NCBI RefSeq assembly: GCF_022213065.1
Contig: NZ_JAKLJA010000059.1
Coordinates: 1 to 34,835 of the forward strand
From: Paraburkholderia tagetis
GTDB taxonomy: Bacteria; Pseudomonadota; Gammaproteobacteria; Burkholderiales; Burkholderiaceae
Reading direction: 5' to 3'
Length of the DNA: 34,835 bases
Shown here: positions 15,707-23,114 of the stretch, one piece after another
Numbering within the stretch: the stretch's first letter is position 1
Layout of the letters: every line of letters begins with the position of its first letter
Made by a program: the position numbers and the translations under genes
The notes under the pieces: model-generated
Told to the model about the DNA's origin: nothing
Databases searched by the model: none
What the model saw: only the letters and a program-made list of their open reading frames with translations

Positions 15707-16903
15707 ATGGCCAATTTGTCAGTTTCCGAATTCCTCCCCACCGATCTCGAAGATGCACTGCTCGTCGGCCGCGTCTGGCGGCGCGATGGCGCGCACGAGG
15801 GGCCGTGCGTGATTGCCGTGCGCGGCGGCCAGGTGTTCGATATCACGCGCGCCGTCGCAACCACGGCGGACCTGTTCGATCGCGACGACGCGGTCGGGAT
15901 CGCGCGTAACGCACCTGGCGAGGCGCTGGGCGCGGTAGCGGATCTGCTCGCGAGGAGCCTGTCCGGAGCGCGTGACGCGGCGAATGGGCAAGCGCGTCTG
16001 CTCGCGCCGTGCGACGTTCAGGCGATCAAGGCGTGCGGCGTGACGTTCGCGGTAAGCCTGATGGAGCGCGTGATCGAGGAGCAGGCGGGCGGCGACCGTG
16101 CGAAGGCCGCGGAAGTGCGCGCGGCCATCACCGCGCTGATTGGCTCCGACCTCTCGCAGATCGCGCCGGGCTCCGAGGCCGCGATGCGGTTGAAGGAGGA
16201 GTTGCAGCGTCGTGGTGCGTGGTCGCAATATCTGGAGGTCGGAATTGGTCCGGATGCCGAAGTGTTTTCGAAGTCGCAGCCCATGTCCGCGGTGGGTTTT
16301 GGCGCGGATATCGGCCTGCTGCGCACATCGGCATGGAATAACCCGGAGCCGGAGATCGTGCTGGCCGTGAATGCGCGTGGCGTTGCAGTTGGCGCAACGC
16401 TCGGCAACGACGTGAACCTGCGCGATATCGAAGGCCGCTCGGCGTTACTGCTCGGCAAGTGCAAGGACAATAACGCGTCGTGTGCGATCGGCCCCTTCGT
16501 GCGCCTGTTCGATGGGCGCTTCACACTCGATTCGGTGCGCGAGGCGAGCGTTTCGCTGCGCGTGGCGGGCACCGACGACGGCTTCGTGCTCGACGGCGTG
16601 AGCCATATGCGGGAGATCAGCCGCGACCCCCAGCAACTCGTCGAGCAGACCTGCGGCGCACATCACCAGTACCCGGACGGCTTTATGCTGTTCCTCGGCA
16701 CGATGTTCTCGCCGATCCTGGACCGCGATGCGCCGGGCTCGGGCTTTACGCATCACATTGGCGACGTCGTGACGATCTCTGCGCCGCAACTGGGCGCGCT
16801 CGTCAACACGGTGAAGTTGTGCGACGAGATCGAGCCGTGGACATTCGGCGTGCGCGCGCTCTATGCGAATCTCGCCGCGCGCGGGATCGCACCCGCTGCG
16901 TGA
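15707..16903 (+). CDS. xylX: Fumarylacetoacetase family protein, XylX-like 2-keto-3-deoxypentonate dehydratase
   Basis: 398 aa from ATG 15707 (MANLSVSEFLP). It converts 2-keto-3-deoxy-D-xylonate (or L-arabinonate) to 2-ketoglutarate semialdehyde in the oxidative Weimberg-type pathway. It matches remembered Caulobacter XylX in many blocks: VSEFLP, KACGVTFAVSLMERVIEE, WSQYLEVGIGPDAEVF, WNNPEPEIVL (metal-ligand acids near residues 212-216), GNDVNLRDIEGRSALLL, KDNNASCAIGPF, and HQYPDGFMLFLGTMF with the ending PWTFGVRAL. This is stronger evidence than the general FAH fold. Cytoplasmic. The semialdehyde dehydrogenase, sugar dehydrogenase, lactonase and transporter of the pathway are not in this window. 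Divergent from the IclR gene. Confidence 0.92.
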   Translation: MANLSVSEFLPTDLEDALLVGRVWRRDGAHEGPCVIAVRGGQVFDITRAVATTADLFDRDDAVGIARNAPGEALGAVADLLARSLSGARDAANGQARLLAPCDVQAIKACGVTFAVSLMERVIEEQAGGDRAKAAEVRAAITALIGSDLSQIAPGSEAAMRLKEELQRRGAWSQYLEVGIGPDAEVFSKSQPMSAVGFGADIGLLRTSAWNNPEPEIVLAVNARGVAVGATLGNDVNLRDIEGRSALLLGKCKDNNASCAIGPFVRLFDGRFTLDSVREASVSLRVAGTDDGFVLDGVSHMREISRDPQQLVEQTCGAHHQYPDGFMLFLGTMFSPILDRDAPGSGFTHHIGDVVTISAPQLGALVNTVKLCDEIEPWTFGVRALYANLAARGIAPAA

Positions 16904-16905
16904 TT

Positions 16906-16951
16906 TTTCCGAACGGAAACCGCGACCGGCGTGACGGTTTCCGTTCGGAAA
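16906..16951. repeat. Large inverted repeat made of two smaller palindromes, after xylX
   Basis: Arm TTTCCGAACGGAAACC (16906-16921) pairs perfectly with GGTTTCCGTTCGGAAA (16936-16951) around a 14-base loop. Each arm is itself a palindrome (TTTCCG-NN-CGGAAA). It starts 2 bases after the xylX stop codon. It may be the xylX terminator, although only a weak T-stretch follows (ATTTTTCC at about 16971-16978), or a pair of operator sites 30 bases apart for the aminotransferase gene downstream. Confidence 0.7.
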
Positions 16952-17142
16952 TCCCGGCGCGCTATTTTTCCTCGAACGTGTTCCTTGGTATTGTGGTGTC
17001 CGCGCCGTTTGGCGCTGCGTTGTTTGGCAGCGATGCGCGCGTGGTGCGAACGCGCATCGCGCAATGAGCACGGATTGGACACGGAGCGACACAGGCGGCG
17101 CGCTATTGATAGTCGCTGGGTCGTCGCGGGGAGTCGCGAACG

Positions 17143-18327
17143 ATGAAGTATTCGAATCTGGTGGAGCGCTTGCAGGGGCGGCGCACGTCGGCATGGGAGA
17201 TCCATCACGCCGCGCTGCAGGCGGCGGGGCGTGGCGAGGACGTGATCGTCCTGAGCGTGGGCGACCCGGATTTCGCGACCCCCGAGCCTGTCGTCGAACG
17301 CGCTGTGGCGGCGCTGCGCGCGGGCGATACGCATTACACGGCCATCATGGGCCGCGAGCCGTTGCGCGAAGCCATTGCGCGGCAGCACGCGGCGGCGGGC
17401 GCGCGCGAAGTGAGCGCGCGCAACGTGATCTTGTGCGCGGGCGCGCAGAACGGGCTTTTCGCTGCTTCGCTATGCCTGTGCGAAGCGGGCGACGAGGTGC
17501 TCGTGCCGGAGCCGATGTACCTGACCTACGAGGCCGCGATTCGCGCATCGGGCGCGACGCTCGTGCCGGTGCCCGTCGACCCGGACAACGGTTTTCATCT
17601 CGATTGCGACGCCCTCGAAGCGGCGGTCACCCCGCGCACGCGGGCGATTTTCTTCGCCACGCCGTGCAACCCGACCGGCGCGGTAATGCCGCGCGAGCAT
17701 CTTGAGCGCATCGCGCGGCTCGCGCAGCGTCACGATCTCTGGGTGGTCGCCGACGAAGTCTATGCCGATCTCACTTTCGAGCGCGAACACGTCAGCATCG
17801 CGATGCTCGACGGCATGGCGCAACGGACGGTGACGCTCGGCAGTCTTTCGAAATCGCATGCGATGCCGGGGTGGCGGTTTGGATGGGTGATTGCGCCCGA
17901 GACGCTAATAGGCCATCTGGGGCGGCTCGCACTGTGCATGTTCTATGGCTTGCCCGGCTTCATCCAGGAGGGCGCACTCACGGCGCTGGAGCAGCGCGAG
18001 CAGATCGTCGCGCAAATGCGCGCCATCTATCGGCGCCGGCGCGACCTCGTTTATGCACGCCTGAGCGGCGTGCCGGGACTGCGTTGCCTGCTGCCGGAGG
18101 CCGGCATGTTCATGATGATCGATGTGCGCGGCACCGGCCTCGATCCGCATGCCTTCACGTGGCAACTGTTCGAGGCGCAAAAGGTGTCGCTGCTCGATGC
18201 GAGCGCATTCGGCGAAACGGCGACCGGCTATGTCCGCTTCGGCTTCGTGGTCGACGATGCGCGGCTCGTCGAGGCCTGCGAGCGGATTGCGGCCTTCGTT
18301 CGGCAACTGGCTGCGACTTGTCGCTAG
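17143..18327 (+). CDS. aruH: PLP-dependent class I/II aminotransferase, arginine:pyruvate transaminase (AruH)-like
   Basis: 394 aa from ATG 17143. Fold-type I aminotransferase: SVGDPDF near the N-terminus, HYTAIMG, the PLP-binding NPTG at 176-179, VVADEVYADL with Asp204 and Tyr207, the Schiff-base lysine Lys237 in SLSKSHAMPGWR with Arg245, and GYVRFGF near the end for the carboxylate. The sequence follows remembered P. aeruginosa AruH over most of its length (AWDIH-like AWEIHHAA start, LSVGDPDF, SLSKSHAM, ALCMFYGLPGFIQ), so arginine:pyruvate transamination is the best guess, with other basic or aromatic amino acids possible. No other arginine-transaminase-pathway genes are seen here. Upstream lies the paired palindrome at 16906-16951. 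Confidence 0.85.
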   Translation: MKYSNLVERLQGRRTSAWEIHHAALQAAGRGEDVIVLSVGDPDFATPEPVVERAVAALRAGDTHYTAIMGREPLREAIARQHAAAGAREVSARNVILCAGAQNGLFAASLCLCEAGDEVLVPEPMYLTYEAAIRASGATLVPVPVDPDNGFHLDCDALEAAVTPRTRAIFFATPCNPTGAVMPREHLERIARLAQRHDLWVVADEVYADLTFEREHVSIAMLDGMAQRTVTLGSLSKSHAMPGWRFGWVIAPETLIGHLGRLALCMFYGLPGFIQEGALTALEQREQIVAQMRAIYRRRRDLVYARLSGVPGLRCLLPEAGMFMMIDVRGTGLDPHAFTWQLFEAQKVSLLDASAFGETATGYVRFGFVVDDARLVEACERIAAFVRQLAATCR

Positions 18328-18389
18328 CGTGTTTCGAACGCTGGATGACGACGCCCGCACCAAGGACTGAGGCGGGCGGCGCAAGTCCC

Positions 18390-18623
18390 TCAACGATTGC
18401 CATCGAACAGGTCGTTGAGCATTTCGTCGAAGGCCGCCTGGGCGTCTTCGAGTTCCTGCAGCGCGGCGTCGAATGTCTGCAAGGCGAATTGCGACGGCCG
18501 GCCTTCGCCCTCTGGCGGAAACTGCGCCTGCAAGGCGGCGAACGCCGTCTTGACGCGTTGCGTTGCGCTCAGCACACGGTCCATCGCGGCGGTTTCTTCG
18601 GCTCGCGCTTGTTCTGGGTTCAT
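18390..18623 (-). CDS. Small acidic helical protein of unknown function
   Basis: 77 aa, starting ATG 18623 with GGAG upstream in the mRNA (complement of about 18630-18633). Acidic and almost entirely predicted helix: many Ala, Glu, Gln and Leu (for example FAALQAQF, FDAALQELEDAQAAFDEML), with a heptad-like spacing that suits a short coiled coil. No Cys, no signal peptide and no membrane segment. I do not recognise a named family. The good ribosome-binding site and codon bias like its neighbours support a real gene. It converges on the aminotransferase gene. Confidence 0.65.
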   Translation of the reverse strand: MNPEQARAEETAAMDRVLSATQRVKTAFAALQAQFPPEGEGRPSQFALQTFDAALQELEDAQAAFDEMLNDLFDGNR

Positions 18624-18669
18624 CGAAAGCTCCGGTTTGAGAAGAGGGTATGGTGAGACGGGGGGGCGT

Positions 18670-19134
18670 TCACGGCAGCGGCAGTCGGCCCTCGGCTTTC
18701 ACTTCGCGCAGCGACAACACCGATTCAACCGATGTGACGCCCGGCAGGCTACGCAATTTGTCGCGCAAGAAGGTGCCGTAGTCGTCGAGGTCGCGCGCCA
18801 CGATCATCAGAATATAGTCCGCCGTGCCGGCCACGTTATGGCACGAGAGAATCCGCTCGATTGCGCAGACTTCGCGCTCGAAGCGGTCCGCCAGCGCGTG
18901 GTCGTGCACGGCGAAGCGCACCGAGACATACGCGACCACGCCGTAGCCGAGCGCGCGCCGCGAAAGCATCGCCCGATAACGCTCGATATAGCCGTCCTGC
19001 TCGAGCCGCTTGAGGCGACGCGCGCAAGGCGTTTCGCTCAAGCCGACGGTTTCGGCGAGCCGCGCGATCGGCATTCTGCCGTCCGCTTGCAATGCGCCGA
19101 GGATCGCGCGGTCGAGTTTGTCCAGGTCGCTCAT
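18670..19134 (-). CDS. Lrp/AsnC family transcriptional regulator
   Basis: 154 aa from ATG 19134. N-terminal helix-turn-helix LDKLDRAILGALQADGR / IARLAETVGLSETPCARRLKRLE, then the ligand-binding RAM domain (VAYVSVRFAVHDHALADRF, VAGTADYILMIVARDLDDYGTFLRDKL, GVTSVESVLSLREVK). Such proteins sense amino acids and usually control a neighbouring transport or catabolic gene. The LysE/RhtB exporter is divergent with 136 bases between the starts, a classic Lrp-exporter pair, so amino-acid-dependent control of that exporter is the likely role. The AT-rich patch from about 19143 to 19220 between the genes suits Lrp binding. Confidence 0.93.
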   Translation of the reverse strand: MSDLDKLDRAILGALQADGRMPIARLAETVGLSETPCARRLKRLEQDGYIERYRAMLSRRALGYGVVAYVSVRFAVHDHALADRFEREVCAIERILSCHNVAGTADYILMIVARDLDDYGTFLRDKLRSLPGVTSVESVLSLREVKAEGRLPLP

Positions 19135-19270
19135 GTTATGGAGTGGTTTTCCGATCCCGATGAGGAAATTTTAGGGCATTCCGCTTCGAGTTGAAGGGTT
19201 ATCCACAAAAAACGTCAGAATTCGCTCCGGCATTGGCGGCAATATAGAGCCTCATACAAACGAGGCCATC
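19135..19270. promoter_or_regulatory. Divergent promoter region between lrp-like and lysE-like genes
   Basis: This 136-base gap contains AT-rich stretches (GAGGAAATTTTAGGG and TTATCCACAAAAAACG) not found in the flanking genes, typical of Lrp-bound regulatory DNA. A short repeat CCTC/GAGG (about 19251-19264) lies next to the exporter start; its GAGG can serve as ribosome-binding site for the ATG at 19271. Confidence 0.45.
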
Positions 19271-19897
19271 ATGATTTCCGCTCACCTGCTTTTAATGTTC
19301 ATCGCCGCTCTGATCGTGGTCAGCGCATTGCCGGGCGCGGACATGGCGCTGGTGATGCAAACCAGTATGAGCCGCGGCGCGCGTCGCGGTTTCGCGGCGG
19401 CCGGCGGCCTTGCGCTCGCGCGCGCCACGCACGTTACGCTCTCGGCGTGCGGTCTCGCGGCGCTGCTGCATAACGCGCCCTGGCTCTATGAGGTCGTGCG
19501 CTATGCGGGCGCGGTGTACCTGACGTGGATCGCCGTGCAGATCTTCCGCGCGCCGGCTTTTGCCTTGCCGGACCAGGCGGGTGCGGTAGCCGGGCGTCCG
19601 CTGCGCGCGGACTTCTTCAAGGGCTTGCTCACCAATCTGCTCAATCCGAAGGCGCTGCTGTTCTGCTCGGTGCTGTTGCCACAGTTCATCCGCCCCGAGC
19701 TGGGGTCGGTCTGGCTGCAGGTAACGGAGCTGGGCATCCTGCTCGTGATCGTGTGCGCGCTCTTCGACGCGACCTATGTGCTGGGCGCGGCGCACATCGC
19801 CGTGTGGCTGCGCCGCCATCCACTTGCGCAGACCGTGCAGAAGTGGGCCTTTTCCTCCGCGCTGATCGGCTTTGCGGTGCGGCTCTCGCTCGACTGA
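19271..19897 (+). CDS. LysE/RhtB family amino-acid exporter
   Basis: 208 aa from ATG 19271. Six hydrophobic segments are visible (starting LLLMFIAALIVVSALPG, then GLALARATHVTLSACGLAALL, the YAGAVYLTWIAVQIF segment, NLLNPKALLFCSVLLP, ELGILLVIVCALFDATYVLG and the C-terminal one), the standard LysE fold. The motif PGADMALVMQTSMSRGARRGFAAAGG near the N-terminus corresponds to the family PGP...RG segment, and LLTNLLNPKALLF is the LxNxxNPK signature. It should export an amino acid or small homolog from the cytoplasm. Divergent from an Lrp-type regulator. The specific substrate (threonine, homoserine, lysine, arginine or other) cannot be told; proximity to the AruH-like gene only hints at basic amino acids. 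Confidence 0.93.
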   Translation: MISAHLLLMFIAALIVVSALPGADMALVMQTSMSRGARRGFAAAGGLALARATHVTLSACGLAALLHNAPWLYEVVRYAGAVYLTWIAVQIFRAPAFALPDQAGAVAGRPLRADFFKGLLTNLLNPKALLFCSVLLPQFIRPELGSVWLQVTELGILLVIVCALFDATYVLGAAHIAVWLRRHPLAQTVQKWAFSSALIGFAVRLSLD

Positions 19898-19924
19898 CGC
19901 GCTTCATCCGGCGTAATCGCTAGT

Positions 19925-19950
19925 GGCCCGCCGCCCATATGCGGCGGGCC
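19925..19950. terminator. GC-rich hairpin between convergent exporter and DUF1993 genes
   Basis: GGCCCGCCGC (19925-19934) pairs with GCGGCGGGCC (19941-19950) around a 6-base CCATAT loop. It sits 27 bases after the exporter stop and 55 bases from the end of the converging gene, so it can terminate both; there is no T-run. Confidence 0.6.
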
Positions 19951-20004
19951 GCGGCGCGCCACCCGTTGCGCGCACGACGCGCGCGCGCAACGCGCCCGGT
20001 CGTC

Positions 20005-20520
20005 TTACGCGTTCGGCTTGCCGCCCAGATAGTCCAGCTTGCCCAGCTCGACGCCGTTGTGACGCAGGATGTCGTACGCCGTCGTCACATGGAAATAGAA
20101 GTTGGGCAACACGAAAGCCAGCAGATAGTTCTGGCCCGTGAACTCGATCGGGCCCGAGCGCATCTTCAGCGTGATGCTCTTGCCTTCCGTGCCGTCGATT
20201 TGCTCGGGCTTGAACGTGTTCAGATAGTCGATCGTTTTCTGTATGCGCGCGTGCAGGTCGTCGAAGCTCACTTCCACGTCTTCGAATTTCGGCGCATCCA
20301 CGCCCGCGAGGCGCGCGGCGCAGCCCTTCGCCGTGTCCGTGGCAATGTGAATCTGGCGCGCGAGCGGCAGCATGTCGGGGAACAGCCGTGCTCCGGTCAA
20401 CACCGAGGGATCGATCTGCTTCTCAGCCGCGTGTGCCTGCGCCTTGCCGATGATGGTCTGCAGGTTGGCGAGGCCGCGCACGAGCACGGGCACCGAGGCT
20501 TGGTACATGGTAATGGACAT
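20005..20520 (-). CDS. DUF1993 family protein (DinB-like four-helix bundle)
   Basis: 171 aa from ATG 20520, with GAGG about 7 bases upstream of the start on the transcript. Matches DUF1993 from the start MSITMYQASVPVLVRGLANL through the FPDMLPLARQIHIATD segment (DML..L..Q) to the C-terminal NFYFHVTTAYDILRHNGVELGKLDYLG. The family fold is a helical bundle related to DinB proteins; the His residues (in QIHIATD and FYFHVTTAYDILRHNG) may bind a metal ion. No biochemical function is established. Cytoplasmic, no signal peptide. It stands alone, with its own start region; the 286 bases between it and the TumE-like gene have no supported gene. Confidence 0.9.
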   Translation of the reverse strand: MSITMYQASVPVLVRGLANLQTIIGKAQAHAAEKQIDPSVLTGARLFPDMLPLARQIHIATDTAKGCAARLAGVDAPKFEDVEVSFDDLHARIQKTIDYLNTFKPEQIDGTEGKSITLKMRSGPIEFTGQNYLLAFVLPNFYFHVTTAYDILRHNGVELGKLDYLGGKPNA

Positions 20521-20806
20521 GGGAATTCCTCATTTCCTTGAATGAGCGCGCCGGACTCCGGAGCGGAGGCTGGCGGGCGGCCCATTATGCGCCATCGGGT
20601 TTGCCGCTGCCATTGCCCGAACGGCCGATCTTGCGGCAATGGGCAGGTCTCTGCTTTCATCGGGGCATGTTCCCACTCAAGAGCGCTAGTGAACTTAAAG
20701 CCGGGCAAGGCGCGGTTGCCTTGTCGAGAGCGCTCGTTGCCCTCACGAAGGAGAATCAAATTGAGACCTGTTCGATACGCGATAGGCCGATATTCCGTGA
20801 TGTATC
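20521..20806. other. Intergenic region before the toxin-like pair
   Basis: No gene is supported. Several overlapping open frames in different readings cross this stretch, but none has a ribosome-binding site, a recognisable protein family or exclusive claim to the DNA. The sequence carries a GC-poor patch around 20740-20770 (CACGAAGGAGAATCAAATTGAG) that includes a good-looking GGAG with no suitable start after it. Confidence 0.4.
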
Positions 20807-21103
20807 ATGGCTGAGAGAAAGCTCCATGACGCGCGCTACGTCATCGCGAAACGCCGTGGCAATGGCGAGTTGCGACGCGAAGTGTGGGTGGACGAGAGAG
20901 GCTGGGTTACGCGCTACAACGTGGCGTATATCAATCACAACATCTATCAACGCGATAACGGCAGGGTCATTGGTTACGACAATGCGCACGGCTACCACCA
21001 TCGACACTACTTTGGAAATGTAGAGGCGGTGGGCTTCGTGAGCTTTGAAGACATCGAGGACCAGTTCGCGCGGGACTGGACCGCATTGAGGCACACACCA
21101 TGA
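20807..21103 (+). CDS. TumE-like (DUF6516-type) small protein, probable toxin-side partner
   Basis: 98 aa from ATG 20807. It matches the TumE-like family of toxin-antitoxin-associated proteins as I remember them: an N-terminal strand with REVWVDERGWVTRYNVAYIN, then the diagnostic GRVIGYDNAHGYHHRHYFG followed by a helix (FEDIEDQFARDWTALR). His-rich and compact, cytoplasmic, no membrane segment. The next gene starts in an ATGA overlap (21100-21103), the usual coupling of such pairs. Its partner gene is frameshifted (see next entry), so either the pair is no longer functional or this protein is not toxic. The family assignment is by motif only. Confidence 0.75.
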   Translation: MAERKLHDARYVIAKRRGNGELRREVWVDERGWVTRYNVAYINHNIYQRDNGRVIGYDNAHGYHHRHYFGNVEAVGFVSFEDIEDQFARDWTALRHTP

Positions 21104-21393
21104 GCAAGCTGCATCTTGGAATCGGAACCGAAGCGGATTTTTTCGCAAGCGGCAAGCGCGTGGCGCGTTGTGCCGATCGCGGAGAGGATTTGGTCGAAAC
21201 ACGAACGATTACATTCGAAGACCCCGCTGACGCCGTACATCTACTGACCGAAGCGCGCATTGGCGTATTTCGCGCGATAGAGGCGAATTCCCTTCGATCG
21301 CGGTAATCGTGGTCCGATAGCGAAGTGGTCAAGCGCGACCGGGACACCTTGCTTGCGGGCTGGATGGCTGCAAGGTGCCGCTCCGTTAACTGA
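21100..21393 (+). pseudogene. Frameshifted MarR/HTH-type partner gene of the TumE-like pair
   Basis: Intact reading runs only from ATG 21100 to TAA 21304-21306 (68 aa). Its last part TITFEDPADAVHLLTEARIGVFRAIEAN is the start of the HTH family whose members continue with a PxSIxxIAxxL...RSxVxRDLxxLxxxG winged-helix. That continuation is present but split: the reading one frame away gives PSIAVIVVR (about 21289-21315), and the original frame resumes after the stop with SDSEVVKRDRDTLLAGWMAA before a TGA at 21391-21393. This is what two small compensating indels would leave. A normal gene of this family would be about 95-110 aa. The intact start and ATGA overlap argue that decay is recent. Confidence 0.65.
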
Positions 21394-21764
21394 GAGCCAA
21401 CTTCAATCCTCGCTCGCAGCGGTTTCCTCATGCGACAAGTTTTTGTGAGGCGTGCCTTGCCTGTTAATCTGCATGACGAAATAAAATTCTCGTTATGAAT
21501 CGTGTGGTTGGGCATGGATTTCTGGCGCCGTTCAGAAGGCGGCGGACGTTGCGCGATGGCAAAAAGGAAGTGCTGCTGGAAGCCGGTTCCGGCCGAGGCG
21601 ATGCCACAAATGCGAAGAACCGGCTCAGGGCCGCGAGCGGGCTTTTTGTCATGTCGTGCATGGCCGGGTGCTGCATATTCACCACGTAAAATTTGAATGT
21701 GTTTTAATTACCCGGCATTGACCATCCATTTCACATCGTACGGCAGTGTACGGTGCGTCGATCC
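21394..21764. other. Intergenic region after the decayed pair
   Basis: About 370 bases with only short, mutually overlapping open frames of 60-73 codons in both strands; none has a recognisable family or a good ribosome-binding site. The middle is GC-rich; the part before 21765 (GTGTTTTAATTACCCGGC) is AT-rich and may hold the promoter of the next gene. Confidence 0.4.
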
Positions 21765-22373
21765 ATGAACGCAGAATTGGCAGAAAAACATCGCGCCGCG
21801 CGTCGCATGGCAGAGGGCAGGACATGCCGGACGGGCTTGCGCGGCCGGCGATCGCTCGGTTACACGCTGCATGGCGTGCTGTTGGCCCTCGCCGTTGGCG
21901 GCGTCGTGCGCAGTGCGCCCGCCATGGCGCAAGACTCGCAGCTGCTCGACACGCGTGTCACCCAGGAGTCGGTGGCCGAGACGATTTGCCGGCCGGGTTA
22001 CGCCGATACCGTGGCGCCGCCGTTCGACGAGGCAATGGCGCTGAAGAATCGTCTGCTTGCGGCACGCGGCATTGATTCCGGTGACGGCGTCGCCTATGCG
22101 CTCGACCGGCGCGTGCCGATTCTGCTCGGGGGGGCGCCGGATGCGGCCGAGAACTTCGACTTGCTTCCTTGGGGCGGCCATTCCGGCGAGCGGCGCAAGT
22201 CGCTTCTTGCCGTGCGGCTCAAGCGTTGCGTATGCGCGGGGCGGCTATCGCTCGCCCAGGCGCAGGCGGCCATCTCCGGTAACTGGGCGCACCAGTACGA
22301 TCAGCTCACACGCATGCAATGCGGTACGGATGCGGGCGATACCACTTCTGCAAGCAGCGACGAAAGTCCTTGA
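21765..22373 (+). CDS. Secreted HNH-nuclease-like protein with a degenerate catalytic centre
   Basis: 202 aa from ATG 21765; a GTG at 21753 and an ATG at 21807 are in-frame alternatives. Basic n-region, hydrophobic core and an AMA|QD site near residue 55 indicate export. The C-terminal ~125 residues follow a family of small exported proteins with an HNH-like fold: ICRPGYADTVAPP, then the helix ALKNRLLAARG, then the core, which in relatives reads DHLVPLELGG...NLW. Here it reads YALDRRVPILLGGAPDAAENFDLL, with Asp114 kept but the catalytic His replaced by Arg115, Asn130 kept, and the terminal KRCVCAGRLSLAQAQAAI conserved. The missing His suggests the nuclease activity is lost, or that the fold is used for another purpose. 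No partner gene is close. Confidence 0.65.
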   Translation: MNAELAEKHRAARRMAEGRTCRTGLRGRRSLGYTLHGVLLALAVGGVVRSAPAMAQDSQLLDTRVTQESVAETICRPGYADTVAPPFDEAMALKNRLLAARGIDSGDGVAYALDRRVPILLGGAPDAAENFDLLPWGGHSGERRKSLLAVRLKRCVCAGRLSLAQAQAAISGNWAHQYDQLTRMQCGTDAGDTTSASSDESP

Positions 22374-22580
22374 CCCACGCGCTGCTGGCCATGCACCAGC
22401 CGGCACACGAGGCGCGCCCCGCCCCCATTTCCAGCACATGGCTGTGCTTCTTGCCAGGTACGATGATTGCGATGCCAGAATCGGCTCATTCGTACGGCTG
22501 CCATCCGACAATATGACGCAGCGCGCAGGCTGGAGATTAGGAATATCCTGCCTATGATCAATAAAAGAGGAGTGAGCGAA

Positions 22581-22712
22581 ATGCTAACGTCGAGTCTTAT
22601 CCTGCTTGCAGCCGCAGCCCTGCTCGGACAGGCGGTTTGGGCTCGCGCAAAGGCGCGTGCGAGTCTGCAACCCGTGCGGGTGCGAGTCGACCGACCGCGC
22701 CGCTATCGGTAG
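22581..22712 (+). CDS. 43-residue single-pass membrane protein
   Basis: Starts at ATG 22581, preceded by AGAGGAG at 22566-22572, the best ribosome-binding site in the area; the open frame extends upstream but without such a site. One hydrophobic segment (SSLILLAAAALLGQAVWA) is followed by an Arg-rich cytoplasmic or periplasmic tail (RVRVDRPRRYR). It is followed after only 6 bases by the RRM-like gene, so the two are probably co-transcribed. No family name is recognised; small single-pass proteins of this kind are often missed by gene callers. Confidence 0.6.
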   Translation: MLTSSLILLAAAALLGQAVWARAKARASLQPVRVRVDRPRRYR

Positions 22713-22718
22713 TTCAAT

Positions 22719-23003
22719 ATGCACCTGACCGTCTGGAACGTCCCCGAAACCTGTAGCGAAGAAGAAGTGCGCGACTTCATCAAACGTGAGCTCGGGCATT
22801 ACGCCAAGGGCGTCACGGTGTACGACGTGGGCACGCCGAACGCGCACGCAGACATCGAACTCGATTCCGACGTGCCCTACGTGGGCGAATCGGTTGCACG
22901 CGAGTTGCAGAGCCGGCGTCTTGCCGGAGTTGCGCTGCGTGTGAGCGCCGCGCCGTTCGATGGCGAGGACCAGCAGGACACACGTCCAGCATCCGTGCGC
23001 TGA
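22719..23003 (+). CDS. RRM-like small protein (putative RNA-binding)
   Basis: 94 aa from ATG 22719. The order strand-helix-strand-strand-helix-strand of an RNA-recognition motif is visible: RNP2-like LTVWNVPETCSEEEVRDFI at the N-terminus (the pattern of hydrophobic-x-V-x-N-V-P), then GVTVYDVG, then AHADIELDSDVPYVGESVARELQSRRLAGVALRVSAA. The RNP1 strand (AHADIEL) lacks the usual aromatic residues that stack on RNA, so RNA binding is uncertain. Acidic overall. Downstream of a small membrane protein by 6 bases. Cytoplasmic, no signal peptide. Confidence 0.7.
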   Translation: MHLTVWNVPETCSEEEVRDFIKRELGHYAKGVTVYDVGTPNAHADIELDSDVPYVGESVARELQSRRLAGVALRVSAAPFDGEDQQDTRPASVR

Positions 23004-23114
23004 CTTTTCGCATGCCGCGCTGATCGCGCCCTCCTTGCAGCGGCGCGATGGCTTTTTCCCCGTATTGTTTCCTTCCTCGCCCGCGCTCGTCGGCGAATTG
23101 AGCTTTTTGCCGGG

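Noticed and set aside
20538..21023. 161-codon plus frame overlapping the TumE-like gene start
   Set aside because: No family, no ribosome-binding site, and conflicts with the better-supported frame at 20807.
21344..21379. CACCTTGC...GCAAGGTG inverted repeat
   Set aside because: Short and lies inside the decayed HTH gene; no flanking signs of a mobile element or terminator.
21464..21696. Several 60-75 codon frames on both strands
   Set aside because: They overlap one another and none has a motif; treated as intergenic.
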